DNA of 64,000 nucleotides from Shinella zoogloeoides (GTDB lineage: Bacteria > Pseudomonadota > Alphaproteobacteria > Rhizobiales > Rhizobiaceae). Below, piece after piece: positions 9,319 to 18,588 of this stretch. The DNA lies in contig NZ_CP086610.1 of the NCBI RefSeq assembly GCF_020883495.1, positions 3,845,501 through 3,909,500 of the forward strand. The letters are read 5' to 3'. Position 1 is the first letter of the stretch. The number at the start of each line of letters is the position of its first letter. A program made the translations under genes and the position numbers. The notes below the pieces were generated by a model, which made no database searches, was not told where the DNA came from, and worked only from the letters and a program-made list of their open reading frames with translations.

Positions 9319-10854
9319 ATGAGCGAATTGGCAATCGAACTGAAGGGCATCGACAAGAGCTTCGGCCTCGTCCACGCCAACCGGAACATCAACCTGAAGG
9401 TCCGCAAAGGCACCATTCACGGCATCATCGGCGAAAACGGCGCCGGCAAATCCACCCTCATGTCGATCCTCTACGGCTTCTACCAGGCCGACCACGGCGA
9501 CATCCTGATCAACGGCGAGAAGGTCAATATCCGCGACCCGAACGCCGCTATCGCCGCCGGCATCGGCATGGTCCACCAGCACTTCATGCTGGTCGAGAAC
9601 TTCACCGTGCTCGAAAACATCATGCTCGGCGCGGAAGAGAGCCAGATCCTCAATGCCGGCATCACCAAGGCGCGCGCCGAACTGAAGCGGCTGGAGAAGG
9701 AATATGCGCTGGAAGTCGATCCCGACGCGGTGATCGAGGAACTGCCGGTCGGCATCCAGCAGCGCGTGGAAATCCTCAAAGCCCTTTACCGCAAGGCCGA
9801 CATTCTCATCCTCGACGAGCCGACGGGCGTGCTGACGCCGGCCGAGGCCGACCATCTCTTCCGCATCCTCCAGCAGCTCAAGGAGCAGGGCAAGACGGTC
9901 CTTCTCATCACCCACAAGCTGCGCGAGATCATGGCGATCACCGACGAGGTTTCCGTCATGCGCCGCGGCGAGATGGTCGCGACGCGCACCACGAAGGAGA
10001 CCTCCGTCGAGGAGCTGGCCGAGCTGATGGTCGGCCGCCGCGTTCTGCTGCGCGTCGAGAAGGGCGAGGCCAAGCCCGGCGACGTGAAGCTCTCCGTCAA
10101 GAACCTCACCGTGCGCGACAGCCGCGGCGTGACCATGGTCGACGACGTTTCCTTCGATCTCAGGGCCGGCGAGATCGTCGGCATCGCGGGTGTCGCCGGC
10201 AACGGCCAGTCGGAACTGCTGGAGGCGATCTCCGGCATTCATCGCGCGACGTCCGGCACGGTGCTGCTCAACGGCCGCCCCGTCGACGTGACGGGCAATG
10301 CCGACCCGGCGGACCTGCGCAAATGCGGCCTCGCCCATGTGCCGGAGGACCGCCATCATGTCGGCCTCGTGCTGAAATTCGAGGAGAGCGAGAACGCCAT
10401 CCTCGGCTATCACGACGATCCGAAATACCGGAAGGGCCTGCTGCTCGATATCGACGCCATTCGCGCCGAGGCCGAGGAGAAGATCGCCGCCTACGACATC
10501 CGCCCGCCGAACCCGCGATTGAAGACCGCCAATTTCTCCGGCGGCAACCAGCAGAAGATCGTACTGGCGCGCGAGATGGAGCGCAGCCCCGACGTGCTGA
10601 TCATCGGCCAGCCGACGCGCGGCGTCGATGTCGGCGCTATCGAATTCATTCACAGGCGCATCATCGAGATGCGCGACCAGGGCAAGGCCGTGCTGCTCGT
10701 CTCGGTGGAACTCGACGAAATCCGTGCGCTGTCCGACCGTATTCTGGTGATGTTCGCCGGCCGCGTGGTCGGCGAGCGCGCCCCCGATGCCTCTGAAGGA
10801 GAACTCGGCCTGCTGATGGCCGGTGTGGAAGGCTCGAAGGAGGCCGCCGAATGA
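9319..10854 (+). CDS. Nucleoside ABC transporter ATP-binding protein (double-ABC type)
   Basis: The 511-residue protein has two ABC modules in tandem, as in RbsA/NupA-type ATPases. The N-terminal module has Walker A GENGAGKSTL, a degenerate signature VGIQQRVEILKAL and Walker B ILILDEPTGVLTP. The C-terminal module has a degenerate Walker A GVAGNGQSEL and an intact signature SGGNQQKIVLAREME. Such asymmetry is normal for this family. It drives nucleoside import with the two permeases that follow. Its stop overlaps the next start by 4 bp (ATGA). Confidence 0.92.
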   Translation: MSELAIELKGIDKSFGLVHANRNINLKVRKGTIHGIIGENGAGKSTLMSILYGFYQADHGDILINGEKVNIRDPNAAIAAGIGMVHQHFMLVENFTVLENIMLGAEESQILNAGITKARAELKRLEKEYALEVDPDAVIEELPVGIQQRVEILKALYRKADILILDEPTGVLTPAEADHLFRILQQLKEQGKTVLLITHKLREIMAITDEVSVMRRGEMVATRTTKETSVEELAELMVGRRVLLRVEKGEAKPGDVKLSVKNLTVRDSRGVTMVDDVSFDLRAGEIVGIAGVAGNGQSELLEAISGIHRATSGTVLLNGRPVDVTGNADPADLRKCGLAHVPEDRHHVGLVLKFEESENAILGYHDDPKYRKGLLLDIDAIRAEAEEKIAAYDIRPPNPRLKTANFSGGNQQKIVLAREMERSPDVLIIGQPTRGVDVGAIEFIHRRIIEMRDQGKAVLLVSVELDEIRALSDRILVMFAGRVVGERAPDASEGELGLLMAGVEGSKEAAE

Positions 10855-11984
10855 GTGTTCCCTATGCGAAACTGCCGGCCTGGGCCGAATACGGCCTGAT
10901 CCCGCTGGTCAACCTCGCCGTCGCCTTCCTGATTTCCGGTCTCGTCGTGCTGATCGTCGGCGAAAGCCCGCTGGAAGCCGCCTATCACATGATCAACGGC
11001 GCTTTCGGGCGCGGCGAATATATCGGCTTCACGCTCTACTATACGACGACCTTCATCTTCACCGGCCTTGCCGTGGCGGTCGCCTTCCATTGCGGCCTCT
11101 TCAATATCGGCGGCGAGGGGCAGGCTTATATCGGCGGCATCGGCGTGGCGCTCGCCTGCCTCGCCTTCGATCGCACCTTGCCCTGGTATCTCGTCTTCCC
11201 CATCGCCATCGTGGGCGCGGCCTTCTTCGGCGCGCTCTGGGCGATGATCCCCGGCTGGCTGCAGGCCAAGCGCGGCAGCCATATCGTCATCACGACGATC
11301 ATGTTCAACTTCATCGCCGCAAGCCTCATGAACTACCTGCTCAACAAGGTGTTCAAGCCGCTCGGCAACATGTCGCTGGAAACCCGCACCTTCGAGGCCG
11401 GCGGCCAGCTTCCCAAGCTCGACTGGCTGATGTCGATCTTCGGCCTTTCCGTCGGCTCCGCGCCGTTCAACATCTCCTTCCTGCTGGCGCTTGTCGCCGC
11501 CTTCGGCGTCTGGGTGCTGATCTGGCGCACGAAGCTCGGCTACGAGATGCGCACCATGGGCCACAGCCCGGCGGCCGCGCGCTATGCCGGCATCAAGGAG
11601 GCGAAGATCATCGTCATCGCCATGATGATTTCCGGCGGCCTTGCCGGTATGATGGCGCTGAACCCGATCATGGGCGAGCAGTTCCGCATGCAGCTCGATT
11701 TCGTGCAGGGCGCGGGCTTCGTCGGCATCGCCGTGGCGCTGATGGGTCGCTCGCATCCGGCGGGCATCATTCCCGCCGCGCTGCTCTTCGGCATGCTCTA
11801 TCAGGGTGGGGCGGAAATCTCCTTCGAGATGCCCTCCATCTCCCGCGACATGATCGTCATCATCCAGGGTCTCGTCATCCTCTTCGCCGGCGCGCTCGAA
11901 CACATGTTCCGCCCCGCCATCACGCGCATCATCCTCGGCCTTTCGCCGAAGACCGGCGATGTCGCCGCCACCAAGGGAGCCTGA
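10851..11984 (+). CDS. Nucleoside ABC transporter permease 1
   Basis: The 377-residue polytopic protein is of the BPD_transp_2 (RbsC-like) family, with segments such as FHCGLFNIGGEGQAYIGG and MRTMGHSPAAARYAGI, the latter typical of BMP-system permeases. It pairs with the second permease 4 bp downstream. The ATGA overlap with the ATPase gene indicates translational coupling. Confidence 0.9.
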   Translation: MSVPYAKLPAWAEYGLIPLVNLAVAFLISGLVVLIVGESPLEAAYHMINGAFGRGEYIGFTLYYTTTFIFTGLAVAVAFHCGLFNIGGEGQAYIGGIGVALACLAFDRTLPWYLVFPIAIVGAAFFGALWAMIPGWLQAKRGSHIVITTIMFNFIAASLMNYLLNKVFKPLGNMSLETRTFEAGGQLPKLDWLMSIFGLSVGSAPFNISFLLALVAAFGVWVLIWRTKLGYEMRTMGHSPAAARYAGIKEAKIIVIAMMISGGLAGMMALNPIMGEQFRMQLDFVQGAGFVGIAVALMGRSHPAGIIPAALLFGMLYQGGAEISFEMPSISRDMIVIIQGLVILFAGALEHMFRPAITRIILGLSPKTGDVAATKGA

Positions 11985-11987
11985 TCC

Positions 11988-12959
11988 ATGGATTTCTTTC
12001 AGGTCTTCATCGAGCTTGCGCAGTCGACCGTCCGTCTCTCGACGCCGCTGATCCTCGCCGCCCTTGCCGGTCTCTTCACCGAACGGGCCGGCGTCTTCGA
12101 CATCGGCCTCGAGGGCAAGATGCTGGGCGCGGCCTTCGCCGCCGGCTCCGTCGCCTATATCACCCAGTCGGTCTATATGGGCCTTGGCGCCGCCATCCTC
12201 GTCTCGGTGCTGCTGGCGCTGGTGCATGGCTATGCCTCGATCACCCAGCGCGGCAGCCAGATCGTCTCGGGCGTGGCCATCAACTTCGTCGTCGCCGGTT
12301 CCACGGTCATTCTCGGCGAGGCCTGGTTCCGCCAGGGCGGGCGCACGCCGGCGCTTTCGGCCGACGGCCGCTTCGGCACGATCAAGCTGCCGTTTGCGGA
12401 TGCCGTGCGGGAGGTGCCGATCCTCGGCCAGATCTATTCCGGCCTGCTCTCCGGCCATTCGCCGCTCACCTATCTCGCCTTCCTGATGGTGCCGGCGAGC
12501 TGGTGGATCCTCTACCGCACGCGCTTCGGCCTGCGCCTTCGCGCCGTCGGTGAAAATCCGGGTGCGGTCGACACGGCCGGCATCTCTGTCATCTGGCTGC
12601 GCTACCGCGCCGTCATCTGCTGCGGCATCCTGTGCGGCATTGCCGGCGCTTACCTGTCGCTTGCCGCCAATGCCGGCTTCACCAAGGGCATGACGGCGGG
12701 CAAGGGCTATATCGCGCTTGCCGCGCTGATCTTCGCCAAGTGGCGGCCGAAGAACATCCTCTTCGCCTGCCTGCTCTTCGGCTTCCTCGACGCCTTCGCC
12801 ATCCGCTACCAGGGTTATGCCTTCCCGCTGATCGGCAAGGTGCCGGTACAGCTCATGCAGGCGCTGCCCTATATCCTCACGGTGATCCTGCTTGCAGGCT
12901 TCATCGGCAAGGCCATTCCGCCCAAGGCCGGCGGCGTGCCCTATGTGAAGGAACGATAG
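11988..12959 (+). CDS. Nucleoside ABC transporter permease 2
   Basis: The 323-residue permease of the same family contains the ERAGVFDIGLEGKMLGAAF block and LRAVGENPGAVDTAGIS, which mark the second subunit of BMP-type transporters. It ends one base before the cdd start codon, so uptake and salvage genes form one operon. Confidence 0.9.
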   Translation: MDFFQVFIELAQSTVRLSTPLILAALAGLFTERAGVFDIGLEGKMLGAAFAAGSVAYITQSVYMGLGAAILVSVLLALVHGYASITQRGSQIVSGVAINFVVAGSTVILGEAWFRQGGRTPALSADGRFGTIKLPFADAVREVPILGQIYSGLLSGHSPLTYLAFLMVPASWWILYRTRFGLRLRAVGENPGAVDTAGISVIWLRYRAVICCGILCGIAGAYLSLAANAGFTKGMTAGKGYIALAALIFAKWRPKNILFACLLFGFLDAFAIRYQGYAFPLIGKVPVQLMQALPYILTVILLAGFIGKAIPPKAGGVPYVKER

Positions 12960-12960
12960 A

Positions 12961-13353
12961 ATGTCCCACGACCTCTTCGAGGCGGCGCGCGCGGCGATGA
13001 GCTTCGCGCACGCGCCCTATTCCAAGTTCCCCGTCGGTGCGGCGATCCGCGCCGAGGACGGGAAAATCTATGCCGGCGCGAATATCGAGAACCTCTCCTT
13101 CCCGCAGGGTTGGTGCGCCGAGCCGACCGCGATCAGCCACATGATCATGGCCGGCAACAAAAAGATCGTCGAGATGGCGGTCATCGCGGAAAAACTGCCG
13201 CTCTGCCCGCCCTGCGGTGGCTGCCGGCAGAAGATCGCGGAATTCGCCACGGCCAAGACGCCGATCTATCTGTGCGACGAGACCGGCGTGAAGAAGACCA
13301 TGACCATGGAAGAGCTGCTGCCGCACAGCTTCGCGACGGACATCCTCGGATGA
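12961..13353 (+). CDS. cdd: Cytidine deaminase
   Basis: The 130-residue protein is the short CDA form. It has the zinc site C-A-E (CAEPTAI, residues about 52-58) and PCGGCRQ (about 83-89). It converts cytidine and deoxycytidine to uridine forms in the cytoplasm. The residue after CAE is Pro where the well-known Bacillus-type enzymes have Arg. It starts one base after the permease stop and its stop overlaps punA by 4 bp. Confidence 0.93.
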   Translation: MSHDLFEAARAAMSFAHAPYSKFPVGAAIRAEDGKIYAGANIENLSFPQGWCAEPTAISHMIMAGNKKIVEMAVIAEKLPLCPPCGGCRQKIAEFATAKTPIYLCDETGVKKTMTMEELLPHSFATDILG

Positions 13354-14162
13354 GCGGCGCGACCACGGACCTGTTGCTCTCGCGCCTCGGCGGCGTTGCG
13401 CCGCGCTACGGCATCGTGCTTGGCTCCGGCCTCGGCACGCTGGTTGAGGCGGTCGAGAATCCCTTGCGCATTCCCTATTCGGACCTGCCGAGCTTCCCGG
13501 TCAGCTCCGTCTCCGGCCATGCCGGCGAGATGGTCATCGGCACGCTCGGCGGCGTGCCGGTCATCATGCTGTCCGGCCGTGTGCATTTTTATGAAAAGGG
13601 CGACGCCAATGCCATGCGCGCGCCCATCGAGGTGCTGAAGGGGCTCGGCGTCACCTCGCTGATCCTCACCAATTCGGCCGGCTCGCTGCGCGAAGACATG
13701 CCGCCCGGCTCGGTGATGCGCATATCCGACCACATCAATTTTTCCGGCACCAACCCGCTGATCGGCCTTGAGAGCGACGACCGCTTCGTCGGCATGACGA
13801 ATGCCTATGACGCGGACCTTGCTGCGCGCATGGACGCGGCGGCGGCAAAGCTCGATATCCCGCTTTCGAGCGGCGTCTATATGTGGTTCTCCGGCCCGAG
13901 CTTCGAGACGCCGGCGGAAATCCGCATGGCGCGCGTCTTCGGCGCGGACGCCGTGGGCATGTCGACGGTGCCGGAAGTGCTGATCGCCCGCCATCTCGGC
14001 CTCAAGGTCGCGGCGGCCTCCGTCATCACCAACTACGGCGCCGGCATGACGGGCGCCGAACTCAGCCATCACGAAACGAAGGATATGGCCCCGATCGGCG
14101 GAAAGCGGCTCGCCGCGATCCTCGCCGGGATGATCGCGGGCGGAGGCAATGACCATGCTTGA
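13350..14162 (+). CDS. punA: Purine-nucleoside phosphorylase (trimeric class)
   Basis: The 270-residue protein shows the class blocks GIVLGSGLG (phosphate site), GRVHFYEKG, LTNSAGSL, FSGPSFETPAEIRM and the GMSTVPEV segment of low-molecular-mass trimeric PNPs. It splits purine nucleosides, including deoxynucleosides, into base and (deoxy)ribose-1-phosphate. The start lies in an ATGA overlap with cdd, and the end overlaps deoC by 14 bp. Xanthosine-specific relatives (XapA) cannot be excluded. Confidence 0.9.
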   Translation: MSGATTDLLLSRLGGVAPRYGIVLGSGLGTLVEAVENPLRIPYSDLPSFPVSSVSGHAGEMVIGTLGGVPVIMLSGRVHFYEKGDANAMRAPIEVLKGLGVTSLILTNSAGSLREDMPPGSVMRISDHINFSGTNPLIGLESDDRFVGMTNAYDADLAARMDAAAAKLDIPLSSGVYMWFSGPSFETPAEIRMARVFGADAVGMSTVPEVLIARHLGLKVAAASVITNYGAGMTGAELSHHETKDMAPIGGKRLAAILAGMIAGGGNDHA

Positions 14163-14916
14163 GGAAACCGCAAAGAAGACGCTCTCGCTGCTGGACCTGA
14201 CGGACCTGACCGACACTTGCGACGCGGCCGCTATCGAAAAACTCTGCCAGCAGGCGCAGACGCCCTTCGGCACGACCGCCGCCATCTGCATCTGGCCGCG
14301 TTTCGTGGCGCAGGCGCGGGGCATTCTCGGCGCTGGCCATGCGGTGAAGATCGCCACGGTCGTCAACTTCCCCTCCGGCGACCTTGCCGTCGCGGATGTG
14401 GTTGCCGAAACGCAGAGGGCGATTGCCGATGGCGCGGACGAGATCGACCTTGTCATTCCCTACCGCGCCTTCCTCGCCGGCAATGAGGCGGCGGTGACGG
14501 AGATGGTGACGGCGGTGAAGGCCGCCTGCACGCCGCCCGTCATCCTGAAGACCATTCTGGAAACCGGCGAGATCGAGGATGTGGCGCTCATCCGCCGGGC
14601 ATCCGATCTTGCCATCGCCGCCGGCAGCGATTTCATCAAGACCTCGACGGGCAAGGTCGCCGTCAACGCCACGCTCGATGCCGCCGGGATCATGCTGACG
14701 GCGATCCGGGAAAGCGGCAAGCCGGTCGGCTTCAAGCCGGCGGGCGGCGTGCGCACCGTGGGCGATGCCCGCGACTACCTCGCGCTTGCCGCCTCGATCC
14801 TCGGCGAAGGCTGGGCAACGCCCAAAACCTTCCGCTTCGGCGCCTCGGGCCTGCTCGGCGACATTCTTTCCGTGCTCGGCGGCCAGCCCGCGCCCTCCGC
14901 GCCCGCGAGCTACTGA
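14149..14916 (+). CDS. deoC: Deoxyribose-phosphate aldolase
   Basis: The 255-residue class I aldolase has the Schiff-base lysine motif DFIKTSTGK and the KPAGGVRT phosphate-binding block. It cleaves deoxyribose-5-phosphate to acetaldehyde and glyceraldehyde-3-phosphate. Starts at 14149 and 14155 (MTML...) are both possible. Both overlap punA, and the stop TGA shares its A with the deoA ATG. Confidence 0.93.
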   Translation: MTMLEETAKKTLSLLDLTDLTDTCDAAAIEKLCQQAQTPFGTTAAICIWPRFVAQARGILGAGHAVKIATVVNFPSGDLAVADVVAETQRAIADGADEIDLVIPYRAFLAGNEAAVTEMVTAVKAACTPPVILKTILETGEIEDVALIRRASDLAIAAGSDFIKTSTGKVAVNATLDAAGIMLTAIRESGKPVGFKPAGGVRTVGDARDYLALAASILGEGWATPKTFRFGASGLLGDILSVLGGQPAPSAPASY

Positions 14917-16229
14917 TGCTGCCGCAGGAGACGATCCGCCGCAAGCGGAACGGTGAGCCGCTTTCCCGCGAGGAGATCGCCCGCTTCATCGCCGGCATCA
15001 CCGATGGCAGCGTCTCCGAAGGGCAGGTGGCGGCTTTCGCCATGGCGGTGTGGTTCAAGGGTATGGCGCGCGAGGAGACCGTCGCGCTGACGCTGGCCAT
15101 GCGCGATTCGGGCGACGTGCTCGACTGGTCGGATATCGACCGGCCGATCGCCGACAAGCATTCCACCGGCGGCGTCGGCGACAATGTCTCGCTGATGCTC
15201 GCGCCCATCGCGGCAGCCTGCGGCCTTGCCGTGCCGATGATCTCGGGCCGCGGCCTCGGCCATACCGGCGGCACGCTGGACAAGCTGGAATCGATCCCCG
15301 GCTATACGATCATGCCGTCCGCCGCTCTCTTCCGCCGCACCGTCAAGGATGTCGGCTGCGCGATCATCGGCCAGACGGCGGCGCTCGCGCCGGCCGACAA
15401 GCGCATTTATGCCATCCGCGACGTCACGGCGACGGTCGATTCCGTGCCGCTGATCACCGCCTCCATCCTTTCGAAAAAACTCGCCGCCGGCCTCCGGTCG
15501 CTGGTGCTGGACGTCAAGGTCGGCAACGGGGCCTTCATGGCGGATGCGGCCGAGGCCGAGGTGCTGGCCCGTTCGCTGGTCGAGGTGGCGAACGGGGCGG
15601 GTGTGAAGACCTCCGCCCTCATCACCGACATGAACCAGCCGCTCGCGGATGCGGCGGGCAATGCCGTCGAGATCGCAAATTGCCTCGCCTTCCTCAAGGG
15701 CGAGAAGGCCGGGACGCGGCTGGAGCGGATCGTGCTCGCCTTCGCGGCGGAAATGCTGGTCTCATCGGGACTGGAAGCCGATCTGGCTGCCGCCGAGGCA
15801 AAGGCGATGCGGGCGCTTTCGAGCGGCGCGGCGGCCGAGGTCTTCGGCCGCTTGGTGCATGCGCTCGGCGGGCCTGCCGATATCGTGGAACGGGCGGATA
15901 CTTATCTCGCGGCCGCCCCGGTCATTCGCCCGGTCTTTGCCGCCGAAAGCGGCTATCTTGCGTCATGCGACACGCGGGGCATCGGCCTTGCCGTCATCGA
16001 GCTTGGCGGCGGGCGCAGCCGGCCGGACGATGCCATCGACCATCGCGTCGGCTTCGACCGCCTTCTGCCACTCGGCACCAGGGTTGAAAGGGGCATGGAG
16101 ATCGGCCGCGTGCATGCGGCGAACGAGGCCGATGCCGCTCGCGGGGTGGAACGGCTCGGCGCGCTTTATCGCGTGAGCGCGGAAGCGCCGGCTTCTGCGG
16201 CGGAAATCCTGACGCGCATCAGCGCGTGA
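14916..16229 (+). CDS. deoA: Thymidine phosphorylase
   Basis: The 437-residue protein has the signature DKHSTGGVGDNVSL and the MISGRGLGHTGGTLDKLE block of thymidine/pyrimidine-nucleoside phosphorylases. It produces 2-deoxyribose-1-phosphate and thymine in the cytoplasm. It is the last gene of the import-and-salvage operon and its end overlaps the convergent aspartyl-protease-like gene by 11 bp. DeoB, needed to use its product, is encoded on the opposite strand about 2.4 kb away. Confidence 0.94.
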   Translation: MLPQETIRRKRNGEPLSREEIARFIAGITDGSVSEGQVAAFAMAVWFKGMAREETVALTLAMRDSGDVLDWSDIDRPIADKHSTGGVGDNVSLMLAPIAAACGLAVPMISGRGLGHTGGTLDKLESIPGYTIMPSAALFRRTVKDVGCAIIGQTAALAPADKRIYAIRDVTATVDSVPLITASILSKKLAAGLRSLVLDVKVGNGAFMADAAEAEVLARSLVEVANGAGVKTSALITDMNQPLADAAGNAVEIANCLAFLKGEKAGTRLERIVLAFAAEMLVSSGLEADLAAAEAKAMRALSSGAAAEVFGRLVHALGGPADIVERADTYLAAAPVIRPVFAAESGYLASCDTRGIGLAVIELGGGRSRPDDAIDHRVGFDRLLPLGTRVERGMEIGRVHAANEADAARGVERLGALYRVSAEAPASAAEILTRISA

Positions 16230-16758
16230 GGCGCAGCTTACCCTCTTCGACCTTGTAAGAGGAGAGGGCCTTCAGGAAGCTCATGCCGATCAGCGTGCCG
16301 GACAACGCCTTGTCCTCCAGCACCATGGCCCCGACATTCTCGATGCGCACCGGGCCGATCTCGATCCTGTCGAGGCGGATATAGGCGGCGCGGGCCTTGC
16401 CGTTGGCGGTGTCGACCGCATAGCGGAAATCGAGGTCTGCCCTGTCGATGCCGATGCGCTGGGCTGTCGAGAGATTGAGCGCCACCATGCTCGCGCCCGT
16501 ATCCACCATGCCCTCTTCCTTGCGGCCATTGATGGAGAAGAGGCCGGTGAAATGGCCGTTGGCGTCGCTGCCGATCACGGCGCTGCGATTGCCGGTGTAG
16601 CGCGCGGCGTCCTGGCTCGCCGGGGCGGAAACCGTCTCGATCCTGGCCTCTTCCGGCGCCTTGCCGGTCGCGGCGAGATAGCGGGTCGCAAGGTCCGGCA
16701 CGAAGGTGGCGGCCGCGATGACGGAACCGACGACAAGGACGAGGCTGCGAACGAACAT
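16219..16758 (-). CDS. Retropepsin-like aspartic protease of the TIGR02281 type, membrane anchored
   Basis: The 179-residue protein has an N-terminal hydrophobic anchor (LVLVVGSVIAAATFVP) and a single aspartyl protease domain with the catalytic motif VDTGASMVALN and a later GMSFL segment. Proteins of this clan AA family are common in alphaproteobacteria and are probably periplasmic and active as dimers. Substrates are unknown. The gene is convergent with deoA and overlaps it slightly. Confidence 0.85.
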   Translation of the reverse strand: MFVRSLVLVVGSVIAAATFVPDLATRYLAATGKAPEEARIETVSAPASQDAARYTGNRSAVIGSDANGHFTGLFSINGRKEEGMVDTGASMVALNLSTAQRIGIDRADLDFRYAVDTANGKARAAYIRLDRIEIGPVRIENVGAMVLEDKALSGTLIGMSFLKALSSYKVEEGKLRLTR

Positions 16759-16815
16759 GGGGTGGTCTCCGGGAGGATTTGTCCCGAAATAGCACGCCCC
16801 TCGCTAACGGACGGC

Positions 16816-16840
16816 AAAAGGGGCGCTTTCGGGCGCCCCT
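16816..16840 (-). terminator. Rho-independent terminator of upp
   Basis: On the minus strand, an 8-bp GC-rich stem (AGGGGCGC/GCGCCCCT) is followed by TTTT. It lies 44 bp after the upp stop codon and is a good intrinsic terminator. Confidence 0.8.
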
Positions 16841-16883
16841 CTCCACGATCTTCGTTCGGTTTGGTAAAGGCGGGGTTAACCCG

Positions 16884-17513
16884 TCACTTCGTGCCGTACA
16901 TGCGGTCGCCGGCATCGCCGAGGCCGGGCACGATATAGCCCTTCTCGTTGAGCTGGCGGTCGATGGAGGCGGTGTAGACCGGCACGTCCGGGTGATGGGC
17001 GCGGAAGCTCTTGATGCCTTCCGGCGCGGCCAGCAGGCAGAGGAAGCGGATATTGGTCGCGCCGCGGGCCTTCAGCGTGTCGATGGCGGCGATGGCGGAA
17101 TTGCCGGTCGCCAGCATCGGGTCGACGACGATGACGAGGCGCTCGTCGATGCTGTCGGGAGCCTTGAAGAAATATTCGACGGCTTCCAGCGTCTCGTGAT
17201 CGCGGTAGACGCCGATATGGGAGACGCGGGCCGAGGGCACCAGCTCCAGCATGCCTTCCAGCAGGCCGTTGCCGGCGCGCAGGATCGAGGCGAAGACCAG
17301 CTTCTTGCCTTCGAGGACCGGCGCGTCGATCACTTCCAGCGGCGTCTCGATGCGCGCGGTGGTGAGCTCCAGGTCGCGGGTGACTTCGTAGCAGAGCAGC
17401 GTCGAGATTTCACGCAGCAGGCGGCGGAAACTGCCCGTGGACGTCTCCTTCTTGCGCATGATGGTCAGCTTGTGCTGCACGAGCGGGTGATCGATGACTG
17501 TAACGCCGTCCAT
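16884..17513 (-). CDS. upp: Uracil phosphoribosyltransferase
   Basis: The 209-residue protein has the PRPP-binding block [12 protein letters not shown] and the blocks [12 protein letters not shown] and ILRAGNG of Upp. It converts uracil and PRPP to UMP. The ATG at 17513 gives the usual family length; the frame is open further upstream, but that extension is not family sequence. It is the last gene of the deoB-add-upp strand and recycles uracil released by the salvage enzymes. Confidence 0.95.
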   Translation of the reverse strand: MDGVTVIDHPLVQHKLTIMRKKETSTGSFRRLLREISTLLCYEVTRDLELTTARIETPLEVIDAPVLEGKKLVFASILRAGNGLLEGMLELVPSARVSHIGVYRDHETLEAVEYFFKAPDSIDERLVIVVDPMLATGNSAIAAIDTLKARGATNIRFLCLLAAPEGIKSFRAHHPDVPVYTASIDRQLNEKGYIVPGLGDAGDRMYGTK

Positions 17514-17619
17514 GGCCAACCTTCCGAAAACAAGTGATGCCTTCTTTTTCCACGGAACGGCGGCCCGCCGCAAGAGAAGAGAGCCGGCGGGAAGCAACAT
17601 CCCCAGCCGGCTGCGTCCC

Positions 17620-18588
17620 CTAGAGGCGTGAAAGCAGCCGCTGGCGCGTCGGCTCGTCCACGAAGGCCGCCTCGATGGCGGTGCGCGTCATGCCGCGGAT
17701 GTCTTCGTCGCTGAAGCCCATGACGGTCGAGGCGACCTCGTATTCGCGGGCGAGCGAGGTGTGGAAGAAGGGCGGGTCGTCGGAATTGAGCGTGACGCGC
17801 ACGCCGGCCTCATGCAGCGCTCGCAGCGGGTGGCTCTCGAAATCCGGGAAAACGCTGAGGGAAATGTTGGAGCCGGGGCAGACTTCCAGCACCACGCCCT
17901 CGTCCGCCAGCCGTTTCACGAGGTCCGCATCCTCGATGGCGCGCACGCCGTGGCTGATGCGCGAGGGACGCACACGGTCGAGCGCGTCGCGCACGCTGAA
18001 GGCGCCCGAAAGCTCGCCGGCATGGATGGTGATGCCGAGGCCGGCATCGCGGGCGATGTCGAAGGCGCGGGTGAAATCGGCGACGCGGTGCATGCGCTCC
18101 TCGCCGGCAAGGTTGAAGCCGGTGATCAGGGGATGCGGCCGGCGTGCGGCATATTCCGCCGCCTTCACCACACGCTCTGGGCCGAAATGGCGGATGCCGA
18201 CGACGATAAGGCGTGTTTCGATGCCGGTCTTCACCTTGGCCCGCTCGGCCCCTTCGGCAAGACCGCGCATATAGGCGTCCGCGCCGATGCCGACCGCGTC
18301 GCCCTGGTCGGGCGAGGCGATCAGCTCGCTGTAGATGGCGCCTGCCTCTGCGATCTCGGTCAGGTAGGTTTCTGCGAGCAGCGCGTAATCCTCCTCCGTA
18401 CGGAAGAGGTTGGCGGTGGCGTCATAGCTCTGTACGAAGCTGGTGAAGTCCTGCCAGGAATATTCGCCGTCCTTGATGAAGCTGGATGTGTCGACGCCGT
18501 AGCGCTTCGCCTGGGTGGCGGCGAGGGCAGGGGGCGTCGCGCCTTCGATATGGCAATGAAGCTCCGCCTTGGGCATGGTTTTCGTCAC
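17620..18588 (-). CDS. add: Adenosine deaminase
   Basis: The start is the GTG at 18588: AAGGAG lies about 7 bp upstream, and the codon forms a GTGA overlap with the deoB stop. The nearest in-frame ATG at 18576 would be too far from that site. The 322-residue product has zinc ligands in AELHCHIEG, the ITIHAGE block and LNSDDPPFF. It deaminates adenosine and deoxyadenosine to inosine forms, which the purine-nucleoside phosphorylase can split. It is translationally coupled to deoB and followed by upp. Confidence 0.93.
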   Translation of the reverse strand: MTKTMPKAELHCHIEGATPPALAATQAKRYGVDTSSFIKDGEYSWQDFTSFVQSYDATANLFRTEEDYALLAETYLTEIAEAGAIYSELIASPDQGDAVGIGADAYMRGLAEGAERAKVKTGIETRLIVVGIRHFGPERVVKAAEYAARRPHPLITGFNLAGEERMHRVADFTRAFDIARDAGLGITIHAGELSGAFSVRDALDRVRPSRISHGVRAIEDADLVKRLADEGVVLEVCPGSNISLSVFPDFESHPLRALHEAGVRVTLNSDDPPFFHTSLAREYEVASTVMGFSDEDIRGMTRTAIEAAFVDEPTRQRLLSRL

